DNA of 64,000 bases from positions 930,001 through 994,000 of the forward strand of contig OX393557.1 in assembly GCA_947650365.1 (NCBI GenBank). Reading direction: 5' to 3'. Of the stretch, positions 24,159 to 35,243 are shown piece after piece. Numbering within the stretch: position 1 is the first letter of the stretch; each line of letters starts with the position of its first letter. The notes beneath the pieces were generated by a model. The model saw only the letters and a program-made list of their open reading frames with translations. It had not been told where the DNA came from and searched no databases. Position numbers and translations under genes: made by a program. This DNA is from Chamaelirium japonicum (lineage: Eukaryota; Streptophyta; Magnoliopsida; Liliales; Melanthiaceae).

Positions 24159-27100
24159 ATGGCCTCTGCTGCTGCTTTCTCTTCTGCTGCTGCTGCTGCT
24201 GCATCCTCCCAGGGGGAACCTCTCAACGTTACCCCCATTTCGGTGCTCGAGCCTGGAATTGGGGAGGAGGTTCCCTCAAGGGAGCCCGCTGTTGTCTGGT
24301 TTAACGACATCAGCGGCGCGCCGGTCCCTGCTAGCCTACACTCTGCGGCGAACATTCCTCAGGAGATCGCCATCTTGCCTTTCCCGCACTCGGGGAGGCC
24401 GCTCTCCGGCACGGCGGTCTCCGTGGGGTAGATTTGGTCAGGGCTCCGGCTACCCCTGAACCACCTCGCGAGCGAGCTACTGGAACTGGCGGGCTTATGC
24501 CCTGCTCAGCTTCCAGGAAACTCGTGGGGGATCCTCTACGGGCTTTCTCGAATTGAGGAAGCCCTCAACGTGAGGATCCCCCTCGCCTACCTCCTGAAGA
24601 AGTGGTTCCTCAAGCCAGGGACCGCCTTCAGCGAGGTGGACTGCGGCCAGTTTTACCTTACTGGCCGCACTGGCGAGCTGCTCCTGTTATCCGCCGTGGA
24701 GAACAAGGACAGGTACTGGAAACAGTACCCGTTCGTCATCGAGGGCGAGTGGCGGGGTCCTTGCCCAGGTGTCCCGTCTCTTCCCGGTAGGCCGCCCCTT
24801 CCCGCCTTCAAGGAGATCGCGGAATACCGGGCAAATGGGAAGAAGTGCATCGCCGCCACCCGAGAGAGATCGCTTGACGAGGCGATCCTGCACTTTCTCG
24901 GGGGTCGAACCCTCGAAAAGGTCCTCCCACCGGACTTCTCCTTCCTGTGGAAGGATCTCCGGACGGACGTCGTCACCACCCGGCAGAAGGTGGTGAGGAA
25001 GAAGGTCGCGGTCTCCAGGCGCGCTGTCGCGACCTCCACGGCGGCGCCCTCGACCTCCGGGGCGGCGACCTCGGCGAAGAAGGGGAAGAAGCGGGCTTCC
25101 CCCATCAAGATCGCTGACAAGGACACCCTCGAGATGCTCCGCGAGGAGGACATCCCCCAACCGCCGCCACCAGCCCGCGAAGCAGCCCCAGGTCAGGCGA
25201 CCACCCTTTCTGTCATTTCTTCGAGGGCCCCCGTCCCGGAGCCTCGGCGACGTCGCATTTCCTTCGTCGAGCCCGAGGATCCGCACGTCGAGCTTCCTCT
25301 CAGCATGGCGGAAGTGGAGTCCCCAATGGCTGAAGTGCTGATGCGTGGATTCCCAGGTGATCTGACTAAAACTTTGTTTGTTGCGGTGATGAATCCAGAG
25401 GAGGGCACCTCACAGAAGAAGACGAAGAAGAAGACTTCTTCAGCCCGCCCATCGGGAGAGGACAACACTGTTCGGGAGGCTCGCGAAGCCTTCCAACAGG
25501 TCCTCGAGGAGCGGAGGAAGGCCGCCCTCGCGGAGGCGGGCTTGGGATCAGCCGATGATCTCAGCACGACCTCCAGCTCCGACGACGAGGAGCGGGCTTC
25601 GGGAGATGAGCCCGCGCCAGCGCCTGCGGGGCCTCCCCCGCCCTTCGAGGGACCGGCCCTGGCGAGCTCCACCGCTCTTGCGCCTGCACCGAGCAAGGCC
25701 CCGGCGCCGCCAGCGCCTGCTCCCAGCGCGCCCGTGCCCGCCGCCTCCAGCACGCCTGCGGCCACCGGCGCGCCTGCGCCCTCTGCACCGGCTGCTCCTG
25801 CCCTCAGCGAGCCCGCGCCTGCTGCTTCCAGCGCGCCTGCGCCTGCGCCTACGGCCCCCAGCGCGCCTGCGCCCCCTGCACCCAGCGCGCCCGACGCTCC
25901 CAGCGAGCCCACAGCTCCCGACGCGCCCGCGCCTGCTGCTAGCGCGCCTGCTCCCGCGGCTCCCAGCGCGCCCATAGCTCCCGACGCCAGCGTGCCTGCT
26001 CCCGCGGCCTCCAGCGCGCCTGCGCCCGCTGCCAGCGCGCTTGCTCCCGCGGCTCCCAGCGCGCCTGCGCCCGCTGCCAGCGCGCCTGCTCCCGCGGCTC
26101 CCAGCGCGCCCATAGCTCCCGATGCGCCCGCGCCCGCTGCTAGCGCGCCTGCGCCCTCGGCTCCCAGCGCGCCTGCGCCCGCTGTCAGCGCGCCTGCACC
26201 CACGACTCTCGTGGTTCCTGCCCTCCCGGTGGAGCTGGACGGGTTGGTATACTGGTCTCCGGACCTGGGGACCATCCTGGACGATCTTCCGAGCTCAAGC
26301 TCGGAAGCATCGGACCCTGCTGTGCCCGAAGAAGGGCAAATCGCCACGCCGTCCTCGGCCGCTGAAGAGGGCCCCAGCGCCCAAGGGGTTGAGGCCGCTC
26401 CGGTCGTAGCCCCCGCGGTGCTCGAGCCCGCTGAAGCTGCCGCCGCATCGCCTCCTCCAACCGCTCCGATCGAGGGAAGCTAGGCGGGCTCCTCCTCAGG
26501 CGGCCCTGAGCGCGCCCCCTACTATACGCGGGAGATCTTGGGGCGCAGTATTTTTGCCCGGACTCCCTACATCGCCCTCATCAACCGGCTCGTCGAGGTA
26601 AGATCACCTTTGCGCTCCTTTGGCTTGAATCCCTTCTCTTGTTCTAACTTTCTTCTAACTGTTTCACCTTGCCATAGGTGGAGCGGGTCAGCCGGGCTCT
26701 TGCCGACGAGGTCGCAGGAGTGGTAGGGGACACGGTCGCCCTCTACGATGACACTCTCCATGGCTCGGAGAGGAGAGTAGACGAGCACATCCACCACCTT
26801 CGCCAGGCGGACCGATCCGGCGAGCTCCAAGCTGAGGTGGTCCGGCTGCGCCAGCAGGCCGCCTCTGTTGATACAGAGGTTGCCCAGCTGCGCCAGCGGG
26901 CTGCCACCCTCACCACGGGGCTAGCCGCGGTCAAGGATGCTCGTGCCAGCGCCCTTGCAGACTTGCAAGAGGCGATCAAAGCCAAGGAGGCCGCTCAAAA
27001 AGAAATCCTCGAGCTTCGCAGCCAAGTGGCGGCCTCCAGGGACGAGATCGCGGCGTTGAAGGAGGCATATCTCCGCGACCTCAAATCCCAGCGAGAGCGT

Positions 27101-27225
27101 CTCCAGTAGCAGCTGGGCGAGCTCCTCCAGAAGGGCGCGCTGGACGCCATCGAGAAGTACAAGGCCGGAAGGTCAAAGAAGAGGAAGCGCGGCGATGACG
27201 ATGGCGCGGGTGCTGGCCCTGCTTA
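24159..27225 (+). pseudogene. Antisense gene of Tat element B (gypsy-type transposon domain, Ala/Pro repeat, coiled coil)
   Basis: This is the best-kept copy of the antisense gene, in about two or three pieces. Parts in order: Ala/Ser-rich start; conserved N-terminal region (landmarks VVWFNDISGAPVP, YLLKKWFLKPG, FYLTGRTGELL, ENKDRYWKQYPF); basic linker with KKGKKRASP; conserved MAEVESPMAEVLMRGFPGDL; a long Ala/Pro/Ser repeat (about 25600-26220) much longer than in copy A; an acidic stretch; a GT-AG intron of 80 nt (26598-26677); and a coiled-coil C-terminus with Leu/Gln/Glu heptads (26678 onward). It ends near a KKRKRGDD-like basic tail, with AATGAA-type signals after 27265. The product could bind nucleic acid or partner proteins, but that is speculation. 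Confidence 0.75.
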
Positions 27226-27659
27226 GGCTCCATCCTTTTGTAACCCCTTCGATGTATCTTTAAACAATGAATGAAAGGAATGATACTTTTTGAGCTCGCT
27301 TCTGCGTTTCTTTCTCTCTCTGTTGCTCATGAGCCCGCTTTAGGAGTTTCGTAGCGATCTCAAGAGTGATACCCCGGGCGAGGCAGCTAATTCGATTCAA
27401 CCTTTTTATTTTAAAGTATATGCAAACGAAAAACTCGGCATGCTCGCTGAAACTCAATATAGTCTCTGAGCCCGGAAATACGATAAGCGAACCAAGAGAC
27501 TTTAAAAACTTCCCTACACTCAAAGACTTAAACCATTTTTATTTTTGAAGGAAACTAATAAATGCTAGCTACCCCCTGCCCGGTTAATTTCCCTCGATGA
27601 TCCTGTTCGGCGGGCTTGCTCTTTGAGGGGTATGCCCACGCCAGGATGCTTCCATTTAT
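27226..27659. other. 3' flank of the antisense gene, element B
   Basis: It contains the likely polyadenylation region (ACAATGAATGAAAGG at about 27265-27280) and AT-rich spacer similar to element A 8120-8430. No coding sequence is seen. Confidence 0.6.
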
Positions 27660-28110
27660 GGCAAGTGAACGCAAAGGATCCCGGTTAAGTTTAGAGTCCA
27701 CTAGGCAGCGGACTTCCCCAGGAATCTCAAGGTCGCCCACTGGCTGCCCCCGAGGATCCTGGTCTTGCTTTAAGTTCGCACAACGGCGGACTGCCCCGGG
27801 AATCTCAAGGTCGCCCACTGGCTGCCTCTGAGGATCCCGGTCTTGCTTTAAGTCCGCACAACAGCAGACTGCCCCGGGAAGCTCAAGGTCGCCCACTGGC
27901 TGCCTCTGAGGATCCCGGTCTTGCTTTAAGTCCGCACAACGGTGGACTGCCCCGGGAAGCTCAAGGTCGCCCACTGGCTGCCTCTGAGGATCCCGGTCTT
28001 GCTTTAAGTCCGCACAACGGCGGACTGCTCCGGGAAGCTCAAGGTCGCCCACTGCCTGCCTCTGAGGATCCCGGTCTTGCTTTAAGTCCGCACAACTGCG
28101 GACTACTTTG
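27660..28110. repeat. 78 bp tandem array between antisense gene and integrase, element B
   Basis: About five units of 78 bp, each with GATCCCGGTCTTGCTTTAAG, GACTGCCCCGGGAA and AAGGTCGCCCACTGGCTGCC. Because 78 is a multiple of three, the minus strand keeps a 205-codon open frame made only of repeats (CADLKQDRDPQRQPVGDLEL); I read this as a repeat artefact. Copy A has just one related unit (about 8640-8760), so the array grew in B's subfamily. Confidence 0.9.
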
Positions 28111-28307
28111 TAGATCAAGCGAGCTCTTGCTGCGCCGAGCTTCCGAGTTAAATTCTTTGTTGAAACCTCCATCGTTCATTCATAACTTCTTTTAGAAGAT
28201 AATTTACAAAAATCCCCTTATGCATAAAACTTGCGAAGGTGCAAAGCATTCCAAGGTCGCTCTAACAGGTCGCCTTCAGCGGTCATCAACTGGTAAGCCC
28301 CCGAGCC

Positions 28308-29300
28308 TCACGCTTCGCGTATTATGTAGGGGCCTTCCCAGTTCGCCGCGAGCTTCCCTGCATTAGGCTCTTGAGTGTTTGCGAACACCTTTCTCATCAC
28401 CATGTCACCAGCCTTGAATGCCCGATGGCGGACTCTTTTGTCATATACGCGCTTCATTTCTTGTCTGTACCCGGCGAGGTGTAGATTGGCGCGCTCTCGT
28501 CTTTCTTCGAGCTGATCGAGGGAGTCGGCGAGCAGAGCGTCATTATCGACCACATCTGCAGCGAGCTTTCTTTCAGTGGGCAGCTCGGCTTCGATGGGTA
28601 GCACAGCTTCACACCCGTAAGTTAGGCTGAAAGGTGATTCGTTGGTCGAGCGACGTGGAGTGGTACGATAAGCCCATAGCACGCCGTCGAGCTCCTGCTC
28701 CCACAGTCCTTTCTTTTCTTTCAACCTTTTCTTGAGGTTGTCTAGGATTACACGATTCGTAGCTTCAGCCTGCCCGTTGCTTTGAGGGTACCTTGGGGAT
28801 GAAAACCTTAGGTCGACCCCATATTCAACACAAAAGCTTCTGACCAAGCGATTGTCGAACTGGCGACCATTGTCAGTGATGAGTACTCGGGGCAGCCTGA
28901 AGCGGTAGAAGATATTCTTCCAAAGGAAGTCCTTCACTTGCTTTTCGCCTATCTTAGCTAGCGGGACCGCTTCCACCCATTTGGTGAAGTAGTCCGTAGC
29001 CACTAAGATGAATTTCTTTTGCCGGGCTGACACGGGAAAAGGCCCCACAATGTCCAGACCCCATTGCTGGAAAGGCCAGGGGCTCGCCAGAGGATGCAGT
29101 TCTTCTGCGGGCATGTGATTCGTTGTGGCGTGCTTCTGGCATTGGATGCACCTCTGGGCGATCTTTAAAGCGTCTTGCTCCAGAGTGGGCCACCAGTACC
29201 CTTGCCTTCGTACTTTCGCAGCTAGAGATCGCCCACCAGTGTGGTTTCCCAGCTCGCCTGAGTGAATGCAATTCAGAACTTCTTCGATCTCTGGGCTCTC
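28308..29300 (-). pseudogene. Integrase region of element B
   Basis: It has a complete-looking integrase pattern: HHCC-type zinc end (HTGGRSLAAKVRRQGYWWPT, CIQCQKHA), DIVGPFPVSARQKKFI with the first Asp, VLITDNGRQFDNR with the second, NGQAEATNRVILDN with the Glu, and the C-terminal AFKAGDMVMRKVFANTQEP. No chromodomain is visible after it. It is the source of the most similar stretch in fragment C (36717-37630). Confidence 0.9.
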
Positions 29301-29569
29301 GATGCAATGAAGATTTGGCCCGCCAAAAGATCTTCGAAAAAGGCGATCCCAGCGAATGAGATAGCGGCCAGCGCATTTCTTCACTCGCCGGGCTTCCTCT
29401 CTACCCTCTGGAAGCTCGCCCTTCTGGAGAAAACGAAAAATGGGGGCGGTCCACCCGCCGGGCGATACGTCGGCAGAGACTTGGTTAACAGCGAGCTCTA
29501 TCAGTTGGAGCCGAGACTGACTTTGGACCTCGATGAGAATCTGGCGAGCTTCTGATGTTCCCAGTATGG

Positions 29570-29970
29570 AGGCGGCGTTTGACAAAGCATCAGCTCGCCT
29601 ATTATCGGCCCACGGAATTCGCTCGAAGGAGATCTTCTCGAATTCCGTGGCCTTATGCTTCACCAGGTCTACGTAGCCCGCCATTCTCGTATCTCGGGAG
29701 GCGTATTCCCCATTGATTTGGCAAATAATTAGCTGGGAATCGCTGAAAACCTTTAAGCGTTTGACGCCTACCTCTTGAGCGAGCTCCAGACCAGCCAGCA
29801 GCGCCTCATATTCTGCTTCGTTGTTGGTAGAGCGAAATCCAGCCGGACTGATTTCTCCAGTAGTACCGCCTGGGCGATCAGTGCGACCCCGATCCCAGCT
29901 CCGATGGCATTGGATGATCCGTCGACGAACAGTTCCCAACCCGCCGTTTCTGAATGCTTCACAGGAGGAA
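29570..29970 (-). pseudogene. Second (archaeal-type) RNase H of element B
   Basis: Landmarks are WELFVDGSSNAIGAG, STNNEAEYEALLAGLELAQE, VFSDSQLIICQINGEYASRD and ERIPWADNRRADALS, the full archaeal-type RNase H motif set (Asp, Glu, Asp, Asp). It is the Tat-lineage dual RNase H. Confidence 0.85.
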
Positions 29971-30059
29971 GCTCGCCTTGATCGCTCAAGAACCTCGCTT
30001 TCCCAGGGTGTGCCTCAGTTGGCTCATCCTCCTGGTACTGGATCGGTTCTTCTATGGGG

Positions 30060-31588
30060 AAATCTGCTAGGAAATCGGCGAGAGCTTGCCCTTTGATGGC
30101 AACTCGAGGGACATACTCCAACCCATAGGCGGCGAGCTCGGCGGACCATCGATAGAGCCTGCCGGCTACCGAGGGTCTGGAGAGCGCGCTCTTCAGAGGG
30201 TGCTCGGTGATGACCTTGACAGTGTGCGCCGAGAAGTAGGGATGAAGCTTTCTCGCGGTAAGGACCAAGGCCAATGCGACCTTCTCGATTGGTCGATACC
30301 GAAGCTCAGCGGGAAGCATCGTGTGGCTTACAAAGTAGACAGGCCGCTCCACCTTTGCCTCTTCGACAACAAGGACTCCGCTCACCGCACTCTCCGTGAC
30401 CGTGAGATATACGCCAAGCTCGGTGCCATCTTTGGGTGCCGCTAGGATTGGCGGGCTCGCCAGATAGTCCTTAATCTTTTGAAAGGCGCGCTCGCACTTT
30501 TCATCCCAGCAAATGCTCGCTCCCTTACATAGTAGCTCGAAAAGAGGTCGGCAACTGTCTGAGGATTTGGAGATGAACCGATTTAGTGCGGCGATTCGCC
30601 CGCTCAATCTTTGGACCTCCTGTCGGGTTCTTGGTGCGGGCATCTCGACAAGTGCTCGGATTTGCCCCGGGTCGGCCTCGATCCCCCTGTGGGTGACCGG
30701 GTACCCTAGGAATTTTCCAGAAGTCACCCCGAATGCACACTTCGCCGGGTTCAGCCTCATTTGGTACTTTCTCAGCACTTCGAAGATTTCGCGGAGGTCG
30801 GCAATATGATCATCCCGCTCTCGACTTTTTACCAGAAGGTCATCAACATAAACTTCAACATTTCTGCTGATCTGATCTTTAAACATCTGAGTGACTAACC
30901 TTTAGTAGGTCGCTCCAGCGTTCTTAAGTCCAAAAGGCATCACTCGATAGCAGTATAGCTTCTGGTAGCCCGCTCCAGAATAGAAGGCGGTCTTCTCCTG
31001 ATCTTCGAGGTGGAGGGGTATCTGGTTATACCCTGAATATCTGTCCATGAAAGATAAGGCCCGGAACCCGACAGCTGCGTCGACCAGCGCGCCTATTCGT
31101 GGAAGAGGAAAACCGTCCTTCGGGCATGCCTTATTGAGGTCGGAGAAGTCAATGCACACTCTGACCGCTCCGCTCTTCTTGGGCACTGCCACGATATTGG
31201 AGATCTACTCGGGGAAGTACGCCTCGTGTATGAAGCCAGCTCGCTCTAGCTTGTCTATCTCCGCCGCCACTGCAATGGACTTCACAGCAGGTATGTGCTG
31301 AGCTTTCTGCTTGACCGGCGGGAATTCTTTCGTGGTGTGCAGACGATGACAGGCGACCTCCGGGTCAATCCCTGGCATGTCCGCGAAGCTCCAGGCAAAT
31401 ACATCACGGTATTCCCTGAGCAAGTCGGTTATGGCCAGGACCTCGCCTTTGTTCAGTGAGGTTCCTAGATGAACAACTCTTGGCCCTTCTCCGCCGCCTA
31501 TGTCGACCTCTTGAAGTGGCTCGGCAACTGGAAAACTTCCTCTCTTGGGGGTTGCCAAGCGATCTTCCTCCTCCAACTTAAGATCCAC
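30060..31588 (-). pseudogene. Reverse transcriptase and first RNase H of element B
   Basis: RT landmarks are VRVCIDFSDLNKACPKDGF, FMDRYSGYNQIPLH, CYRVMPFGLKNAGATY and VEVYVDDLLVKSRE (catalytic YVDD). The connection and first RNase H follow (FQKIKDYLASPPILAAPK, LGVYLTVTESAVSGVLV, RPVYFVSHTML, YFSAHTVKVITEHPLKSAL). It is clearly Ty3/gypsy and well kept. Confidence 0.92.
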
Positions 31589-31678
31589 ACCGCTCCCACC
31601 CGGGGATGGAGTAGGGGACTTAAGCGAGGAGGCCCCCAGCGGGCTCCCCAGGAGCTCGCTCGTGGCGGGCGGTAATTG

Positions 31679-32206
31679 CTAAGAGGGTGCGGGCCTCTTG
31701 GCCTCGGTGACCTCCATGTCCATGAGGTGAAGAACATCCTGCTCGTATCTGGTAGCGGTTACCTGATCACCCCGAATAACTACTACCCCGCTCGTGGTTG
31801 GGAATTTGAGGGCCTGATGGTTGGGTGAAGATACCGCCTTCATTTGCCTTAACCAAGGTCGCCCAAGGATGGCATTAAATGCGGAACTCCCGTCCACTAC
31901 CGCGAAGCGGACTTGGCGAGCCTCCGGGCCCGTGGTCACAGTAAGGGTTATCTCTCCTGCCACTTTGGCGACCTCGCCGGTGAATCCACTGAGGGAGCTC
32001 GTCGAGGGAGACAGGTCGGCAAGTCTCAACCCCATTCGCAGGTAGGCCGACAGAAAAAGGATGTCAACGGCGCTCCCCGAATCAACCAGAGCTCGCCTCA
32101 CCTCGATGTTAGCCATCATCAGGCGTATGACGAGGGGGTCATTGTGGGGCGTGACGACCCCAGTCATGTCGTCTTCCGAAAACCAGAGAAAATCGTGGGC
32201 TTCCAC
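31679..32206 (-). pseudogene. Aspartic protease region of element B
   Basis: A retropepsin-like segment with ALVDSGSAVDILFLSAYLRM (active-site DSG) and AFNAILGRPWLRQMKA downstream, between gag and RT. It is preceded by the conserved FLWFSEDDMTGVV, also found in copy A. Confidence 0.85.
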
Positions 32207-32254
32207 CCTCGGTGCTCGAAGTAAAGTAGGAGTTAGCGAGACGGAAAATACCTT

Positions 32255-34180
32255 CTATGCCCGCTCCATCTCCCTAACTCGTCGGTGGGCTTCATTACTG
32301 GATCTCGGGCCGCTCAGCCGTCCGTTAATGGTGTGACAGATCGCCGGTCCTCCCGGGGGAGGCGGAGGTAAGGCGGGCTCCGCGAGTCCTGGGCGATCTC
32401 CCTCCCGAGGGGCTCGTTCTGGTATCACCTCGAATCTCCTCGGAGGCGAGATGAATTGGTTCAAGTGCCCCAAGGCGACCAAATCCTCCAAGTGGTTCTT
32501 CAGAGCCCGGCATCTGTTAATGTGATGCCCAGGGCTTCGATGAAAAGCACACCGTCGCGAGTTGTCGGTAGAGCCGGGCTCTCCGACCTGTAGGGGTGGC
32601 GGATACTGAAAGAAAGGCTCATTCCGGATTTGATGAAAGATTTGCCCTGGGGAGTGGGTTAGCACGGTGAAATCCCGCTCCCCGGGTCCCGGAGGCAGGC
32701 GCCAGTTTGTCGGCCTTCCCGTGACCACCGCGGGGATCTCAGCGGGCTGTACAGTGGGAGCTGCGGGCTGTCCGGGCAAAAGCGCCACCGGGGGTATCTC
32801 CCTCCTTTCTACGGCTTTAACGACAAGAGGTCGCAGAGTCGGAGGAGGTCATTGCTCAACTGCCTTTCCCTTCCGGTCTAAAACAGCATCCTCAAGCTTG
32901 ATGTGTTGCTGGACCAGGGCAAATAGTTCAACCATCGTGCGAGGATCTTTAATCACCAGAGCGTCATGAAGCTTGCCCCCCTCGGGGAGGGCGCTTCTGA
33001 AAGCACTCACCGCGGTACGATCTTGGCCCGCCGCGTCTTCCAGAGCGAGGTAGGCGCTTCGGAATCGCGTTGCGAAGCACCGGAGCGTTTCGTGAGCTCC
33101 CATGGCTAAAGTAAACAGAGACTCGAATCTCTTCGGGGGCTGCCTATTGCAGCGGTACTGCTCCAGGAATAGCCTAGAGAGAGTTGGAAAGTCGGGGATC
33201 ATGCCGGGTGGCAACTTGTGGAACCAGTTCAACGTCGAGCCGGTCAAACTGCTCGGGAATGCTCGGCACAAGACGTGGTCTTGGTCCCGGAAAAACAGAA
33301 GCTTTCTGTAGGCCAAGAGATGGTCAACGGGATCCTGCGACCCGTCGAACAATACAAACTTCGGGGGGGTCCAATGGTGCGGAAAACCCCCTTGATGGAC
33401 CTCGCTGGTGAAAGGCGAGCTACCTCCGTGGGCGGCGAGATCCTCCAGCAGGTCGACCGTCGCGTTAGGTCGCTGCCAGTGCCCGGGGAGAACTCCCAGA
33501 GGCTGCTGCGCAGGTCCTAGGCGGCCGTGCATGCTCCCTCGAGGGAGGTTCAGATCCACCCCGCGGCGACCCTCAGGGGCTACCGCTTTGCGGCCTCCTC
33601 GCTGTTCGCCCGCGGATTCCTTCAGCGTGGCGGTTGGTCTGTGGGAGGCCGTTGCCTCTCGAGCTTTGGAAGGTATAGCCACCGCGGGCTCTTTCCCTCA
33701 TCGTCGATGGCGCGGGTCGCGATCCCGCTCTAGAGACCTTGCCTCCGACCCGTCAGAATCGACGCTCCGGCTACGGCGGCGAGGGATGGTCGCGCGCGAG
33801 GTCGCCTGGTTGCTAGACCGCTAGGTTACTAGCTTCTGTAACCTCGTGAGCGGGGTCTCCTTCACTCCACGCACGGCCGTCCTCTCAACCGGGGGTTCCG
33901 GGTGGGAAGTTCGCCGAGCTGGGACGGTCGTGGGCAGACGCGACGAGATGGGAGGTCGCGCGGGGGATGCGGCCCTCGATGGTCCCGATCGCCGGCTCGC
34001 CGCCGGGGCCTGACGCAAGCGCGTCAACTCCTCCATCATTGCCCGCTGGGTGGCCAACATCTCCAACAGGAGCTGGTCACTGAGCGGGACAAGGGGCTGG
34101 GGGGTCTTAGCGGGGGGTTCGCTGTGCACAGACCCCATACGGGCCCTCGTCCGCCTGCGTCCCCTCGTTACCGGAGCCAT
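32255..34180 (-). pseudogene. gag region of element B
   Basis: It begins MAPVTRGRRRTRARMG at 34180. The N-terminal part has a Leu-rich helix (LLLEMLATQRAMMEELTRLR). The gag core runs from about 33500 (KFVLFDGSQDPVDHLLAYRK, LTGSTLNWFHKLPPGMIPDF, LFTLAMGAHETLRCFATRF), and the zinc-knuckle-like CAFHRSPGHHINRC lies in the 3' part. Confidence 0.88.
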
Positions 34181-34253
34181 CTTTGGGGTTACGAGAGCCG
34201 ACGGCGTTCAACCGCGTGGTCGGGGGCGTTCTCGCAGGAACCAGTCGAAGATC

Positions 34254-34270
34254 CCACAGACGGCGCCAAA
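34254..34270 (-). other. Primer binding site of element B
   Basis: On the minus strand TTTGGCGCCGTCTGTGGGA follows the 5' LTR directly. It is the common Tat-type site; the primer tRNA is not assigned. Confidence 0.75.
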
Positions 34271-35243
34271 TGTAATGGGGATTTTTCGCTGGTTCGTGCG
34301 GGCAGCCTGCAAGACAAAGAAAAGAGAACGTGAGAACGGCTGGCTCCCTTAGGAGCGCAGACCCTCCGACGCTCAAGTCAGTCACGGTAGCACAACGGCG
34401 AGCTGTTGTATACCAAAGTGGTAGGGAAATGGGATTCGAACCTGTACTATGGAGCCTCGGGGTGAGCATTTATAGACGCCGGTGACCTAACGCGGCCCGA
34501 CACGTGGAGATTCTTTCCAGAGCCTTCTAGACCCCCACGATACGGCTAACGTGGGTCTGACAGTCCTTAGGACTGGGGCTCCTGACATTCTTCATCGCGT
34601 AGCCTGTCTGGCGAAGTAGTGGGGGAGAGTATCTTTCTTGTCGCTGCCAGGTGGCTATTCTGGAATGTTCAAGTCTGGGCGGTCTCAGGGAGGAAGCAAA
34701 GGCAAGCTCGCCCGGCACTGCTCCGTCCTTTTATCCATATCTATCAAGAGTCGGTCCTCGCGGGAGCAACCTCTTCGAAAAACAGGGGTCTGGGCGAGCT
34801 TGGGCGAGCTCCTGAGCGAGTCTGGGCGAGCTCCTGAGCGAGCCTGGGTGAGCTCCTGAGCGAGCCTGGGCGAGCTCCTGAGCGAGCATGGGCGAGCTCC
34901 TGATCGGACTTGGGCGAGCTCTTGAGCGAGCTTGGGCGACCTCCTAAGCGAGCTTGGGCGAGCTCTTTGCCTAGGGCCCCTTCAGCCCAATGTGGATCTC
35001 GCTCCCTGCCAAGATGATTTGGTGAGCACGGGGGAGAGGACGAACTCCTGTGCGAGCTGGGCGAGCTCCTGAGCGAGTAGGGGCGAGCTCCTGAGCGAGC
35101 ATGGGCGAGCTCCTGAGCGAGCTTGGGCGAGCTCTTTGCCTAAAGCCCCTTTAGCCCAAATTGGATCTCGCTCCCTGTCGAGATGATTTGGTGAGCACGG
35201 GGAAGAGGGCGAACTCCTGTGCGAGTTTCAGCTACCCCCAACA
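34271..35243 (-). repeat. 5' LTR of element B
   Basis: Partner of 22143-23136, nearly identical apart from a few substitutions and the number of about 22 bp GAGCTCCTGAGCGAGC repeats. The TATA-like CTATAAATG is on the minus strand near 34468-34476. GATTG follows its end. Confidence 0.95.

Larger units (their letters stand above)
22143..35243 (-). mobile_element. Tat-lineage Ty3/gypsy LTR retrotransposon, copy B
   Basis: All parts are present in the same order as copy A. The LTRs (994 and 973 bp) are flanked by a perfect 5 bp target site duplication, GATTG at 22138-22142 and 35244-35248. Over about 510 compared LTR bases I count 9 differences (1.8%), or roughly 0.7 million years at 1.3e-8 per site per year. 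The coding part is much better kept than in A, with about five to seven breaks. B is a different subfamily from A: the LTRs share only patches (for example GAACGGCTGGCTCCCTT and GCGCAGACCCTCCGA) and the inner tandem arrays differ. Like A it lies on the minus strand inside the minisatellite. Confidence 0.95.

Noticed and set aside
25193-26347. Long minus-strand open frame rich in Ala and Gly
   Set aside because: It mirrors the Ala/Pro-rich plus-strand repeat in GC-rich DNA; no domain and no independent support.
27555-28172. 205-codon minus-strand open frame of CADLKQDRDPQRQP repeats
   Set aside because: Explained by a 78 bp tandem repeat whose length is a multiple of three.
1520-35243. Possible envelope gene in the Tat elements between integrase and 3' LTR
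   Set aside because: The only gene there runs antisense and has a soluble domain plus coiled coil, with no signal peptide or membrane span.
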